Origin: Altererythrobacter sp.
GTDB lineage: Bacteria; Pseudomonadota; Alphaproteobacteria; Sphingomonadales; Sphingomonadaceae
Length of the DNA stretch: 21,335 nucleotides
Reading direction: 5' to 3'
Assembly (NCBI GenBank): GCA_023299945.1
Contig: JALZVZ010000310.1
Span: forward strand, 1-21,335
Below are positions 1 through 8,146 of the stretch, one piece after another; positions within the stretch are counted from its first letter, which is position 1, and each line of letters begins with the position of its first letter. Under the pieces are notes generated by a model. The model was given only the letters and a program-made list of their open reading frames with translations. It did no database searches and was not told the DNA's origin. The position numbers were made by a program, and so were the translations under genes.

Positions 1-43
1 AGATGCACCCGCAATGGCGCGGAGCGAACCTGAAATTAGCGCC

Positions 44-2143
44 CTAACCCGCCTTTTTGCTCAATCTCCAAGCGTGCAGCAAAGGCTCAGTATAGCCTGA
101 TGGCTGGATGGTGCCCTTAAACACGAGATCGCGTGCGGCGCTAAAGGCTGCGCCATCTTCATTGCCGGTCAGCGGTATATAGGTCGGATCGCCTGCATTT
201 TGCGCGTCCACCTTTGCCGCCATTCGGGTGAGGGAATCCATCACTTGGGTCTCTGTCACAACTGCGTGCAGCAACCAATTGGCCATATGCTGCGAGGAAA
301 TCCGCAAGGTCGCGCGGTCCTCCATCAGGCCAACATCATTGATATCGGGAACCTTGGAACAGCCAACGCCGGCATCAATCCAGCGGACAACATAGCCGAG
401 CAGGCCTTGGGCATTATTATCCAGCTCATCACGCAATTCATCCTCGGACCAATTGGTGCCCTCTGCCAGCGGGATTTGCAGCAGAATATCGACACTTGGA
501 ATGTCGCCCAAACCTTGCTGAATATCGAAGACGTTTTCGGCGTGATAATGCAGCGCATGAAGCGTCGCGGCGGTTGGTGATGGTACCCAGGCCGTGTTCG
601 CGCCGCTGCGCAAATGACCGATTTTCTCCGCCATCATCTGGCCCATCAGATCAGGGGCGGCCCACATGCCCTTGCCAATTTGCGCCTTGCCAGACAGGCC
701 GTGCTTCAGGCCAATCCCGACATTGCGCGCCTCATAAGCGGTTAGCCAAGCCGAAGCCTTCATCGCGCCTTTGCGCATCATTGGCCCTGCTTGCATTGAA
801 GTGTGCATTTCATCACCGGTCCGGTCAAGGAAGCCGGTATTGATAAAGACAATCCGGTCGCGCACCGCATGGATACACGCGGCCAAATTGGCAGAGGTGC
901 GGCGTTCTTCATCCATCACGCCAACTTTAATTGTATGGCGTTTCAGCCTGAGCAAATCCTCGACCGCATCGAACAAATCATTGGTCAGCGCACATTCTTC
1001 TGGCCCGTGCATTTTAGGCTTTACGATGTAGATGGAGCCTTCGCGGCTATTGCCATATTTGGCGTGCCCCTCAACGTCGATCGTGCTGATCGCACTTGTG
1101 AAGACCGCATCCATAATGCCCTCGGGAATTTCGCTCCCATCGGGCAAGTGGATCGCTGGATTGGTCATCAAATGGCCGACATTGCGCACGAACAAAAGGC
1201 TACGGCCTGACAGGCTGCCCTGGCTGCCATCGGTTGCAGTGTAGGTCTTATCGGGATTGAGCTGGCGGGTGAGCGTCTTGCCGCCCTTCTCAAAGCTTTC
1301 GGACAAATCGCCGCGGATCACGCCGAGCCAATTGGTATAGGCGAGCAATTTGTCCTCCGCATCCACCGCCGCGACAGAATCCTCGCAATCGGCAATAGTG
1401 GTGAGCGCGCTTTCGATCATAATGTCGGCAATGCCCAAAGCATCGCCGCGCCCGATTGGGCTATCCGCATCGAACACGATTTCGATGTGCAGACCGTTGT
1501 TTTTGAACAGGCGGCCCTTTTCGGTTTCGCCAATATATTGGCTTTCATCCGCAATCGCGATACCGCGCGTTGCATCCGTCAGATCGGCCCAACTGCCTGA
1601 TGCCAGCGGCACGGCCTCATCAAGAAACACGCGGCCACGTGCAATCACTGCATCGCCGCGCGCCTGATCATAGCCGCCCGGTTTTGCTGGCGCCGCGTCC
1701 AGCGCATCGGTGCCATAAAACGCATCATACAGGCTGCCCCAGCGCGCGTTCGCTGCATTCAATAGGAACCGCGCATTGAGGATCGGCACAACCAATTGCG
1801 GGCCGGCCATGGTCGCGATTTCAGCATCGACATTTTCGCTGCCAATGGTGAAATCATCAGGCTCTGGCACCAGATAACCAATCTCGCTCAAAAACGCTTT
1901 GTACGCGGCGGCATCATGCGGCTGAGCGCGGCGGGTGACATGCCATGCATCGATTTGAGCCTGCAGGGTTTCGCGGCTCTCCAAAGCAGCTCGATTGCGC
2001 GGGGCAAACTCCGCCAGCAGCGCGGCAAAGCCAGTCCAAAACGCATCCACATCGCGGCCCAGCGGCGTCAGAACCTCAGTTTCGATGAAGGTGGCCAGCG
2101 CATTATCAACGCTGAGGCCGGCACGGATTACAATATCGCTCAT
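44..2143 (-). CDS. glcB: Malate synthase G
   Basis: Condenses glyoxylate with acetyl-CoA to give malate, the second step of the glyoxylate shunt, in the cytosol. The 699-residue length fits the long G isoform (E. coli GlcB is 723). Active-site motifs appear in order: VRNVGH (Arg320), MDEERRTS (Glu412), [12 protein letters not shown] (Asp440), [10 protein letters not shown] (Cys595) and [12 protein letters not shown] (Asp609). Their spacing matches Arg338, Glu427, Asp455, Cys617 and Asp631 of the E. coli enzyme. I chose the ATG at 2143 because GAGGA lies just upstream; an in-frame GTG at 2155 would add four residues and consume that ribosome site. No isocitrate lyase lies in the window. The gene is divergent from the arginine operon across about 170 bases. 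Identification is secure. Confidence 0.97.
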   Translation of the reverse strand: MSDIVIRAGLSVDNALATFIETEVLTPLGRDVDAFWTGFAALLAEFAPRNRAALESRETLQAQIDAWHVTRRAQPHDAAAYKAFLSEIGYLVPEPDDFTIGSENVDAEIATMAGPQLVVPILNARFLLNAANARWGSLYDAFYGTDALDAAPAKPGGYDQARGDAVIARGRVFLDEAVPLASGSWADLTDATRGIAIADESQYIGETEKGRLFKNNGLHIEIVFDADSPIGRGDALGIADIMIESALTTIADCEDSVAAVDAEDKLLAYTNWLGVIRGDLSESFEKGGKTLTRQLNPDKTYTATDGSQGSLSGRSLLFVRNVGHLMTNPAIHLPDGSEIPEGIMDAVFTSAISTIDVEGHAKYGNSREGSIYIVKPKMHGPEECALTNDLFDAVEDLLRLKRHTIKVGVMDEERRTSANLAACIHAVRDRIVFINTGFLDRTGDEMHTSMQAGPMMRKGAMKASAWLTAYEARNVGIGLKHGLSGKAQIGKGMWAAPDLMGQMMAEKIGHLRSGANTAWVPSPTAATLHALHYHAENVFDIQQGLGDIPSVDILLQIPLAEGTNWSEDELRDELDNNAQGLLGYVVRWIDAGVGCSKVPDINDVGLMEDRATLRISSQHMANWLLHAVVTETQVMDSLTRMAAKVDAQNAGDPTYIPLTGNEDGAAFSAARDLVFKGTIQPSGYTEPLLHAWRLSKKAG

Positions 2144-2310
2144 TTTTCCTCGCACAATTTGCCCGCCACCATCACCGCAGCAGGCGTGTCAAAACTATAA
2201 AACTGTCCGGGGAGGAGCACGTGCAACGCCTATGGCCAGCTTTGCCCCAAATTGCAAATGGGTCAAACGCCCTTGGAACTGCTCCCGCGCCCCGCTAGAG
2301 ATAGTTTCAC

Positions 2311-3528
2311 ATGAAAGCGACATCGCAAAATTTGATAGATTCCATCGACGCCGCCGCCATGCTGCGCGAGGTGGAAACATGGTGTGCCATCAATACCGGC
2401 ACAGCGAATACAGACGGGCTGGCGCGCCAAGCCGATATGCTAGCAGAGGCGTTTTCCGCCCTGCCCGGCGATGTGGAATTGGTGGAGCCTGCCCTCGTGA
2501 CTGCAATGGGCGCAGATGGACGCGAATTTGAAAAACCGCACGGGCGGCACATGGTTTTGCGAGTCCGCCCGCGCGCCAACCGGCGAATATTGCTGACCGG
2601 CCATATGGATACGGTTTTCCCAAAGGATCACGCGTTTCAAAACCTCACCCCGCTGGCCAATACGCCGCAAGGCGAAGCTGTGCTTGGCGGGCCCGGCGTG
2701 GCCGATATGAAGGGCGGGATTTCTGTCATATTGAACGCGCTCAAAGCATTGGAGGCATCCAGCACGATTGATGGCCTCGGCTATGATGTGCTCATCAATT
2801 CGGACGAAGAAACAGGCTCGCTTGCCTCGTCCAAATTGATCGAGGAATTGGCGCGCGGGAAACTGGCCGCGCTGACCTATGAACCCAGCGCATTGCCTGA
2901 TGGAACACTGGCCCATGCGCGCGGCGGAACGGGCAATTATTCCATCACCATCACCGGCAAATCCGCCCATGCTGGCCGCAATCCGCATGAGGGACGCAAT
3001 GCGATTGTCGCCGCCTCTGACTTGATCCTACAGCTCAAAGCGATGGAGCACGCCGACCTCACCGTGAACCCAGCCAAGCTAGAGGGCGGCGCAGCCAATA
3101 ATGTCGTTCCCGACCATGCCGTTTTGCGCTTCAACATTCGCCCCAAATCCACAGATGCAATGAAGGGTTTCGACAGTGATTTGAACGCTTTGCTGCGCAG
3201 TATAGAGACAGCGCATGACGTTGGCACGCATCGCCATGGCGGGGTCACGCGCCCGCCAAAACCGGTTGATGAAAGCGCGCAAAAATTGTTCGATCTGGTC
3301 AAGGAATGCGGCGCTGTGCTGGGCCAAAATATCGGGTGGAAATCCACAGGCGGCGTGTGCGATGGCAATAATATTGCCGCCTGCGGAGTGCCCGTGGTCG
3401 ACACGATGGGCGTGCGCGGCGGGGCGATCCATAGCCCTCAGGAATTCCTCATCGTGCCATCCTTAAAAGAGCGTGCAGCCCTGTCCGCCCTCGTCATTGG
3501 GCGGATCGCAAATGGAGATATTTCATGA
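2311..3528 (+). CDS. M20-family metallohydrolase (CPG2-like), first gene of the arginine succinyltransferase operon
   Basis: A 405-residue cytosolic dizinc hydrolase of the M20 peptidase family, resembling glutamate carboxypeptidase (CPG2) and ArgE/DapE. Metal and catalytic residues are all present: His98 and Asp100 (GHMDT), Asp132 (VADMKGG), Glu166/Glu167 (DEETGS), Glu191 (YEPS) and His374 (AIHSP). Their offsets track the CPG2 residues His112, Asp141, Glu175/176, Glu200 and His385. A dimerisation-domain signature (GKSAHAG, 216-222) lies between. There is no signal peptide. Its stop overlaps the astA start by four bases (ATGA), so translation is probably coupled. I infer that it may cleave N-succinylglutamate, the job of AstE, which is not seen here. 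That substrate is not proven; a general amidohydrolase is the alternative. Upstream AGAG gives only a weak ribosome site. Confidence 0.9.
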   Translation: MKATSQNLIDSIDAAAMLREVETWCAINTGTANTDGLARQADMLAEAFSALPGDVELVEPALVTAMGADGREFEKPHGRHMVLRVRPRANRRILLTGHMDTVFPKDHAFQNLTPLANTPQGEAVLGGPGVADMKGGISVILNALKALEASSTIDGLGYDVLINSDEETGSLASSKLIEELARGKLAALTYEPSALPDGTLAHARGGTGNYSITITGKSAHAGRNPHEGRNAIVAASDLILQLKAMEHADLTVNPAKLEGGAANNVVPDHAVLRFNIRPKSTDAMKGFDSDLNALLRSIETAHDVGTHRHGGVTRPPKPVDESAQKLFDLVKECGAVLGQNIGWKSTGGVCDGNNIAACGVPVVDTMGVRGGAIHSPQEFLIVPSLKERAALSALVIGRIANGDIS

Positions 3529-4541
3529 CTTTCTGCATGCGCGCATCGCGCCCGTCTGATCTTGAACATCTGTATGAAATGGCCAAGCTGACAGGCGGCG
3601 GCTTCACCAATTTGCCCGCTGATCGCGAGGCTTTGGCAGGCAAGCTGGAGGTCTCTGCAAATGCCTTTGCCAACACCAAGGATGAACTAACCGAAGAGAC
3701 TTTCGTACTGGTCTTGGAAAACACCGAAACCGGCGCCGTGCGCGGTACGTGCCAGCTGATGACGAAGGTTGGCCAACGCTGGCCGTTTTACTCCTACCGC
3801 CTCCACACGCTTACCCAATATAGCCAGGAACTCGACCGCACAGTGCGCGCCGAATTGCTCAGCCTGACCACCGATTTGGAAGGTTCAAGCGAGGTTGGCG
3901 GATTGTTTCTTCACCCCAATGAACGCGCTGGCGGGCTTGGCCTATTGCTCGCGCGCAGTCGTTATCTCTTCATTGCAATGCACCGCAAACGCTTTGCCGA
4001 CCGTGTTTTGGCAGAGCTGCGCGGGATCATTGATGAGCGCGGCGGATCGCCTTTTTGGGACGGGGTCGCAGGCCGCTTTTTCGGCATGGGCTTTCAAGAG
4101 GCGGACTATTTCAACGCCATCAATGGCAATCAATTTATCGCCGATCTGATGCCCAAACACCCCGTCTATGTCGAAATGCTGGATGCAGAGGCCAAGAAGG
4201 TCATCGGCCTGCCCCACCCCACGGGCCGCGCGGCCATGCGGATGCTGGAGAAAGAAGGTTTTGCTTACGAAGGCTATGTCGATATTTTCGATGGGGGCCC
4301 AAGTATGATCGCCAAGACTGATCACGTGACCAGCGTGAGCGGCGCCGCAGAGGCAGCTTTGTCCGGCCTTGAATGTCAGGAAGGTGAAAAGTCACTGATC
4401 GCCACCGGCAGCCTTACAGACTTTGCGGCCTGCTACGGTATACGCAAGACTTCTGCGGATGGCTCCATCGCGATTGATTCCGCCGCCGCCGATACACTCG
4501 ATGTCAGCGAAGGCGACACAGTGTGGAGTGTGGCGCGTTGA
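3525..4541 (+). CDS. astA: Arginine N-succinyltransferase
   Basis: Transfers succinyl from succinyl-CoA to the alpha-amino group of arginine, the first step of the AST arginine catabolic pathway. At 338 residues it is close to the usual size (about 340). It shows the family's acyltransferase-fold features: RPSDLEHLYEMAKLTGGGFTN-like N terminus, EVGGLFLHPNERAGGLG around 123-139, FWDGVAGRFFGMGF (177-190), then GLPHPTG with His231, which aligns with the conserved His of the family, and LEKEGF. The ATG overlaps the preceding stop (ATGA), and the 3' end overlaps astB. The order hydrolase-astA-astB gives a clear pathway context. AstC (transaminase) and AstD (semialdehyde dehydrogenase) are not in the window and must be elsewhere if the pathway is complete. 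Confidence 0.95.
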   Translation: MTFCMRASRPSDLEHLYEMAKLTGGGFTNLPADREALAGKLEVSANAFANTKDELTEETFVLVLENTETGAVRGTCQLMTKVGQRWPFYSYRLHTLTQYSQELDRTVRAELLSLTTDLEGSSEVGGLFLHPNERAGGLGLLLARSRYLFIAMHRKRFADRVLAELRGIIDERGGSPFWDGVAGRFFGMGFQEADYFNAINGNQFIADLMPKHPVYVEMLDAEAKKVIGLPHPTGRAAMRMLEKEGFAYEGYVDIFDGGPSMIAKTDHVTSVSGAAEAALSGLECQEGEKSLIATGSLTDFAACYGIRKTSADGSIAIDSAAADTLDVSEGDTVWSVAR

Positions 4542-5803
4542 GCCTGCTTACCGAGATCAATTTCGACGGCATAATCGGCCCAAGCCACAATTACGCTGGG
4601 CTCAGCCTCGGCAATATTGCCAGCGCCAGCCACAAGGGCAGCGCTTCGCACCCACGCGCCGCCGCCCTGCAAGGGCTTGCAAAAATGCGCGGCAATCTGG
4701 AACGTTTCGGGCACCAAGGGTTCTTTGCCCCCTTGCCTCGCCCCAATAATGCGCTGCTTGAGGCACTTGGCGAAGCCAGTGATCTACCGCGCCCATTGCT
4801 GGCTGCGGCATGGTCTGCATCCTCCATGTGGACAGCCAATGCGGCCACCGTCTCCCCTGCACCTGATACCAGCGACGGACGCTGCCATTTCACGCCTGCA
4901 AACCTCGTTACCATGCTGCATCGCGGTCAAGAATGGCGCGATACGCAGGCGCAGTTGAAGCTCGCTTTTGCCGACACAGACCATTTCGCCGTGCATGACG
5001 CCGTACCGCCGACATTTGGCGATGAAGGCGCGGCCAATCATATGCGCCTGTGTGAAAGCCATGCAGCAAGCGGTGTTGAAGTGTTCGTCTATGGCAAAAC
5101 CGGCGGCGCATTTCCCGCGCGCCAGCATGAACAGGCCAGCCGCGCCGTTGCCCGCCTCCACGGTCTTGATCCAGCGCGCGCTGTTTTTATTGAGCAAAAT
5201 CCCGAGGCAATTGCCGCTGGCGCTTTCCACAATGATGTCGTCGCGGTTGCCAATGAAGGCGTGATTTTTGCCCATGAGTACGCCTTTGCAGACCGCCAAG
5301 CCGCCTATGATGCAATGCGCGCCGCCTTCCCGCCACTGCAGGTGGTGGAAGTGCCCGACAGCGCCGTCAGCCTTGCCGAGGCCATCAGAACCTATCTGTT
5401 CAACGCGCAACTTGTGACGCGCCCAGCCGGAGGCATGGCCCTGATCGTACCTGAAGAATGCCGTAAAAACGCGCGCGTTTGGGCCTATTGCGAGGCGATG
5501 CTGGCCACAAATGGCCCGATCCGCGAAGTCATCCCCGTCGATGTCAAACAAAGCATGGCCAATGGCGGCGGGCCTGCGTGCCTGCGCCTGCGTGTTGTCT
5601 GCGACCCCAGCACCGTCGACCCTCGCTTCCTTTTGACCGAGGCCAAAGCGGACGCGATGGAGGCCTGTATTGCCGCCCATTGGCCGGAACAAATTGATCC
5701 AGCGGATTTGGGCTCAGGCACTCTGGCAAAAACGGTTATCGCCGCGCGTCAGTCCCTGCTTGAGACACTGGAACTGACCCAGCTCCAATCACATCAAAGT
5801 TAA
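4538..5803 (+). CDS. astB: N-succinylarginine dihydrolase
   Basis: Hydrolyses N-succinylarginine to N-succinylornithine, two ammonia and CO2 (AST pathway step two). The N terminus (EINFDGIIGPSHNYAGLS) is diagnostic. The catalytic set of the amidinotransferase/dihydrolase fold is present, numbered from the TTG start: Glu163 (FGDEGAANH), His231 (HNDVV) and Cys348 (GGGPACLRLR), matching Glu174, His248 and Cys365 of E. coli AstB. Length is 421 residues. I prefer the TTG at 4538: it overlaps the astA stop as TTGA, has GGAG nine bases upstream, and gives the family-like N terminus. A GTG at 4523 with GAAGG upstream is a real alternative and would add five residues. Confidence 0.95.
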   Translation: MSLLTEINFDGIIGPSHNYAGLSLGNIASASHKGSASHPRAAALQGLAKMRGNLERFGHQGFFAPLPRPNNALLEALGEASDLPRPLLAAAWSASSMWTANAATVSPAPDTSDGRCHFTPANLVTMLHRGQEWRDTQAQLKLAFADTDHFAVHDAVPPTFGDEGAANHMRLCESHAASGVEVFVYGKTGGAFPARQHEQASRAVARLHGLDPARAVFIEQNPEAIAAGAFHNDVVAVANEGVIFAHEYAFADRQAAYDAMRAAFPPLQVVEVPDSAVSLAEAIRTYLFNAQLVTRPAGGMALIVPEECRKNARVWAYCEAMLATNGPIREVIPVDVKQSMANGGGPACLRLRVVCDPSTVDPRFLLTEAKADAMEACIAAHWPEQIDPADLGSGTLAKTVIAARQSLLETLELTQLQSHQS

Positions 5804-5820
5804 CGCACTGGACTTGATGT
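5791..5820. repeat. Inverted repeat across the astB stop codon
   Basis: ACATCAA (5791-5797) and TTGATGT (5814-5820) form seven-base arms separated by 16 bases; the astB stop lies in the loop. No T-run follows, so a Rho-independent terminator is not well supported. It could be mRNA-end structure, or part of the activator-binding region of the downstream sigma-54 promoter. Confidence 0.4.
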
Positions 5821-5857
5821 CGAGGCGCTTTACACTTGCAACTTACGTTAACCACTG
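5799..5857 (+). promoter_or_regulatory. Paired direct repeats, candidate activator sites upstream of the sigma-54 promoter
   Basis: GTTAACGCACTG (5799-5810) and GTTAACCACTG (5847-5857) are near-identical and in the same orientation. They lie roughly 100 and 50 bases upstream of the expected start of the sigma-54 promoter at 5879-5894. Enhancer-binding activators usually bind one or two sites at about this distance. The protein that binds is unknown. Confidence 0.4.
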
Positions 5858-5878
5858 AAGCCCGCAGAAAACCATGCT

Positions 5879-5894
5879 TGGCACAAGGTTTGCA
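5879..5894 (+). promoter_or_regulatory. Sigma-54 (-24/-12) promoter for the small membrane protein
   Basis: TGGCACAAGGTTTGCA matches the RpoN consensus TGGCACR-N4-TTGCW at every specified position with exact spacing. The predicted transcript start is about 5905. A strong ribosome site (AGAGGG, 5911-5916) and an ATG at 5922 follow, so the promoter fits the next gene closely. Confidence 0.75.
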
Positions 5895-5921
5895 ATGTTG
5901 AAGATCAACGAGAGGGCGCGC

Positions 5922-6182
5922 ATGTTTCGCAAGATCAAAAGGCTGTTTGTGATCAAGACGCGCTTTGAGGCGTATCTGATCATTTACGCGCTGGCCTTGG
6001 GCGCAACGGCGCGCGGCTCCGAATATCTAGTTCAATGGCCCGGCTGGGAAGGCAAATTGCTCTATCTCGCCTGCACCGGCGCAGTGTTTTTGGCAGGCGC
6101 GAAAATCTTGGACTGCCTGAAATTTGAACGCGAACACCGCGAGGCTGAAGAGCTTGCGATTGGTGAGGCAGTAGAAGGCTGA
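5922..6182 (+). CDS. Small conserved membrane protein, probably sigma-54 dependent
   Basis: An 86-residue protein. I recognise the general sequence type (KRLFVIKTRFEAYLIIYALALGA and LACTGAVFLAGAKILD segments) as common in sphingomonads, but know no function. It has a basic N terminus, a hydrophobic stretch around 15-30, a loop with YLVQWPGWEGK, a second hydrophobic helix around 42-60, and an acidic/charged C terminus (KFEREHREAEELAIGEAVEG, about 67-86). Two membrane spans with both ends cytoplasmic is the likely topology. The start at 5922 is set by AGAGGG five bases upstream; an in-frame ATG at 5874 would place the sigma-54 promoter inside the gene and is rejected. The regulation suggests a stress or nitrogen-type response. 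Confidence 0.8.
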   Translation: MFRKIKRLFVIKTRFEAYLIIYALALGATARGSEYLVQWPGWEGKLLYLACTGAVFLAGAKILDCLKFEREHREAEELAIGEAVEG

Positions 6183-6253
6183 ACGGCCGATAACGACCCA
6201 ATTGCAGACGTTCAGATGCAACACTTCGTTTCAGGAAAGTCGGCGCTATAGAG

Positions 6254-6793
6254 ATGTGCATGAACCCATCTAGAGATGTCATACTGTCTGGTTGCTCAGG
6301 AGGAGGGAAATCGACCCTCCTATCGGCATTGTCCGCTCTCGGGTTCGCAACAGTGCCCGAGCCCGGACGACGGATTGTGCAAGAGGAACTGCTTGGTGAT
6401 GGTAAGGCTCTGCCATGGGTAAATCTCACTGCCTTCGCTGAACGCGCCATTGAGATCGCCTCCAGGGATCGTGAATTGGCATCGAGTGGCAATGCTTGGA
6501 CCTTCTTCGATCGCGGTCTTGTCGATGCGGCGGTTGCCCTGCAGCAGGCGACGGGTCAGCCAGTAGCAAAAATTCTTGAGCGGTTTCCACCCTATCATCA
6601 GCGTGTGTTCGTCACTCCACCTTGGCCAGAAATTTACGAGAGCGATACGGAGCGACCACAGCGGATAGACGAAGCAATCGCCGAATATGATCGCCTGATT
6701 GAGTCGTTTTCTGACCTTGGCTACGAAATAATCGTTTTACCCAAAGTTTCTGTTGCTGAACGAGCGGCGTTCGTCCGGGACCAGCTCAAATAA
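6254..6793 (+). CDS. P-loop NTPase, AAA_28-like, function unknown
   Basis: A 179-residue single-domain protein with a Walker A motif GCSGGGKST near residues 13-21, then VPEPGRRIVQEE, a motif typical of the AAA_28 group that includes the NadR nucleoside-kinase domain. FFDRG near the middle is a plausible Walker B/DRG element. A basic segment containing ERPQR fits a lid region. It is probably a small nucleotide or metabolite kinase or a regulatory NTPase; the substrate cannot be told. ATG codons at 6254 and 6260 are both possible, and neither has a strong ribosome site. Codon choice is less GC-biased than the flanking operons, and no neighbour suggests a pathway, so it may be an acquired single gene. 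Confidence 0.8.
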   Translation: MCMNPSRDVILSGCSGGGKSTLLSALSALGFATVPEPGRRIVQEELLGDGKALPWVNLTAFAERAIEIASRDRELASSGNAWTFFDRGLVDAAVALQQATGQPVAKILERFPPYHQRVFVTPPWPEIYESDTERPQRIDEAIAEYDRLIESFSDLGYEIIVLPKVSVAERAAFVRDQLK

Positions 6794-6820
6794 ATACCTT
6801 TGATCACTGCGTCAGTTTTA

Positions 6821-6855
6821 GTTTGCCAACAATTCGAAGTTGACTGTCGGCAAAC
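6821..6855. repeat. Inverted repeat downstream of the P-loop gene
   Basis: GTTTGCC (6821-6827) and GGCAAAC (6849-6855) are perfect seven-base arms around a 21-base loop. It sits 28 bases after the P-loop gene stop and could end or stabilise its transcript, but there is no T-run after it. Confidence 0.35.
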
Positions 6856-6910
6856 GACACAAATTCGGATTTTCGCTATTTGTTTGATAAGCAAGCGACA
6901 ATGAATGAGG

Positions 6911-6936
6911 CGTAAAAGCGAAAGCAAGGTTTCGCT
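6911..6936 (-). terminator. Rho-independent terminator of the diguanylate cyclase gene
   Basis: On the minus strand AGCGAAA, a six-base loop (CCTTGC) and TTTCGCT form a perfect seven-pair stem, followed by TTT. It begins directly after the GGDEF gene stop codon. The T-run is short, so efficiency is uncertain. Confidence 0.6.
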
Positions 6937-6937
6937 A

Positions 6938-8146
6938 TCAAGCTGCCTGTTCCGCTGCCAAGCATACTCGATTGCGCCCTGCAGCTTTAGCTTCGTACAT
7001 GGCATGGTCGGCGCGCTTCAATGCTTCTTGGATAGTACAATCCTTGCCCCAATACGTGACACCAAAAGAGCCCGTCACTTGCAGTCCTGCGGGCCACTCT
7101 TGGTCCCGATGGTCTTCTAGTGCCTTCCTAGCGCGGTCTGCGATGGCCACACCTTGTTCGACTGAGCAATTGGCAAGAGCAATCACAAATTCTTCACCAC
7201 CCCAACGGGCGAATGCTTCAACTGGCCCAACAGCTACATCCGATGCGCGAACTTGAGATTGCATCAATTGCGCGGCGGCAACAAGCGCTTGATCCCCAAC
7301 CGCATGGCCATACTCATCGTTGATTATCTTGAAATGATCTAGATCGATTGCGATTATCACCATGCCTGCACTATGATGCTGATCACGCAGTTCGCCAGCT
7401 ACACGTAAGAACGTATTGCGATTAAGAAGCCCGGTTAGGTTATCCCGTTGTGATAGATATTCAGATGTAGAAAGAGCTTTTGCAAGTTGGGTCGAAAGAA
7501 GCTCGTTTTCTATTTCGGTCTTCAATTCGTCATGAGCCTGTCGCCTCAACAACAACCCCACCCACAAAAGCCCAGGTGGAAGAAATGTCAGCGAAAGAAC
7601 GCCATATAATCCTACTTGTGATTGATAAAACAAGATTGCTGGCACCGATGTCAGCATGAATCCCAAAAGCAATGCCTGCGCCAATCCTTGTGCCTTTGCC
7701 GCGCCAATCGCAGCTGCCGTCAGCGTCACGACAATTGTGCCATATATGACCGTAAAAGGCATTCCAGCGGCACCGGTTTGAGCGACTGGCAACATCATCA
7801 ACCCCCAGACCACTCCAGACAAGGTTTCGAATGTCAGCCACAAGGTTACGGCTTTTCTGATCTCAATTTGCTTTTTTATCGCAAGCTTTACTCGATAGGC
7901 GGTCGAAGATGTGAAGATACCAATCACAAATTGCAGTCCAACCAACCACCATAAATAGTGTTTGGCAGTGGTTTCAGCTGCCGCGACAGCGATTACCAGC
8001 AATGGAAAGACTGTCGGAATCCGGAGTAAAAACGGATTACCTAAGGCCCGAAACAACAATTCGTGCGAAACGTTGCGCGCCTCAACATTAGCATCGTCAA
8101 CTGGCGTCGAAGGGTTGAACCTATCGGCTGATAGCTGCATTTCCAT
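6938..8146 (-). CDS. Membrane-anchored diguanylate cyclase (GGDEF)
   Basis: A 402-residue protein expected to make cyclic di-GMP from two GTP. The N-terminal half carries about six hydrophobic helices (roughly 44-60, 65-82, 100-119, 131-149, 156-173, 180-200), an uncharacterised membrane sensor. A short linker (DELKTEIENELL) leads to a GGDEF domain: DNLTGLLNR (235-243), IDLDHFKIINDEYGH (267-281), active-site GGEEF (316-320) and ADHAMYEAKAAGRN (379-392). The catalytic motif is intact. RASD (300-303) looks like the inhibitory I-site RxxD, but is separated from GGEEF by 12 residues instead of the usual five, an insertion of about seven (around VGPVEAF). Start ATG 8146 has GAGG upstream; ATG 8140 is also possible. 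Codon use is AT-richer than the metabolic operons. No EAL domain is present. Confidence 0.93.
   Translation of the reverse strand: MEMQLSADRFNPSTPVDDANVEARNVSHELLFRALGNPFLLRIPTVFPLLVIAVAAAETTAKHYLWWLVGLQFVIGIFTSSTAYRVKLAIKKQIEIRKAVTLWLTFETLSGVVWGLMMLPVAQTGAAGMPFTVIYGTIVVTLTAAAIGAAKAQGLAQALLLGFMLTSVPAILFYQSQVGLYGVLSLTFLPPGLLWVGLLLRRQAHDELKTEIENELLSTQLAKALSTSEYLSQRDNLTGLLNRNTFLRVAGELRDQHHSAGMVIIAIDLDHFKIINDEYGHAVGDQALVAAAQLMQSQVRASDVAVGPVEAFARWGGEEFVIALANCSVEQGVAIADRARKALEDHRDQEWPAGLQVTGSFGVTYWGKDCTIQEALKRADHAMYEAKAAGRNRVCLAAEQAA

Noticed and set aside
3738..3765. Minus-strand TGGCACG...GCA match to sigma-54 inside astA
   Set aside because: The -12 half is GCGCA rather than TTGCA, it lies within a coding region, and no gene follows.
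4523..4537. GTG start for astB five codons earlier
   Set aside because: Possible, but the TTG with TTGA overlap and family-like N terminus is preferred; the difference is small.
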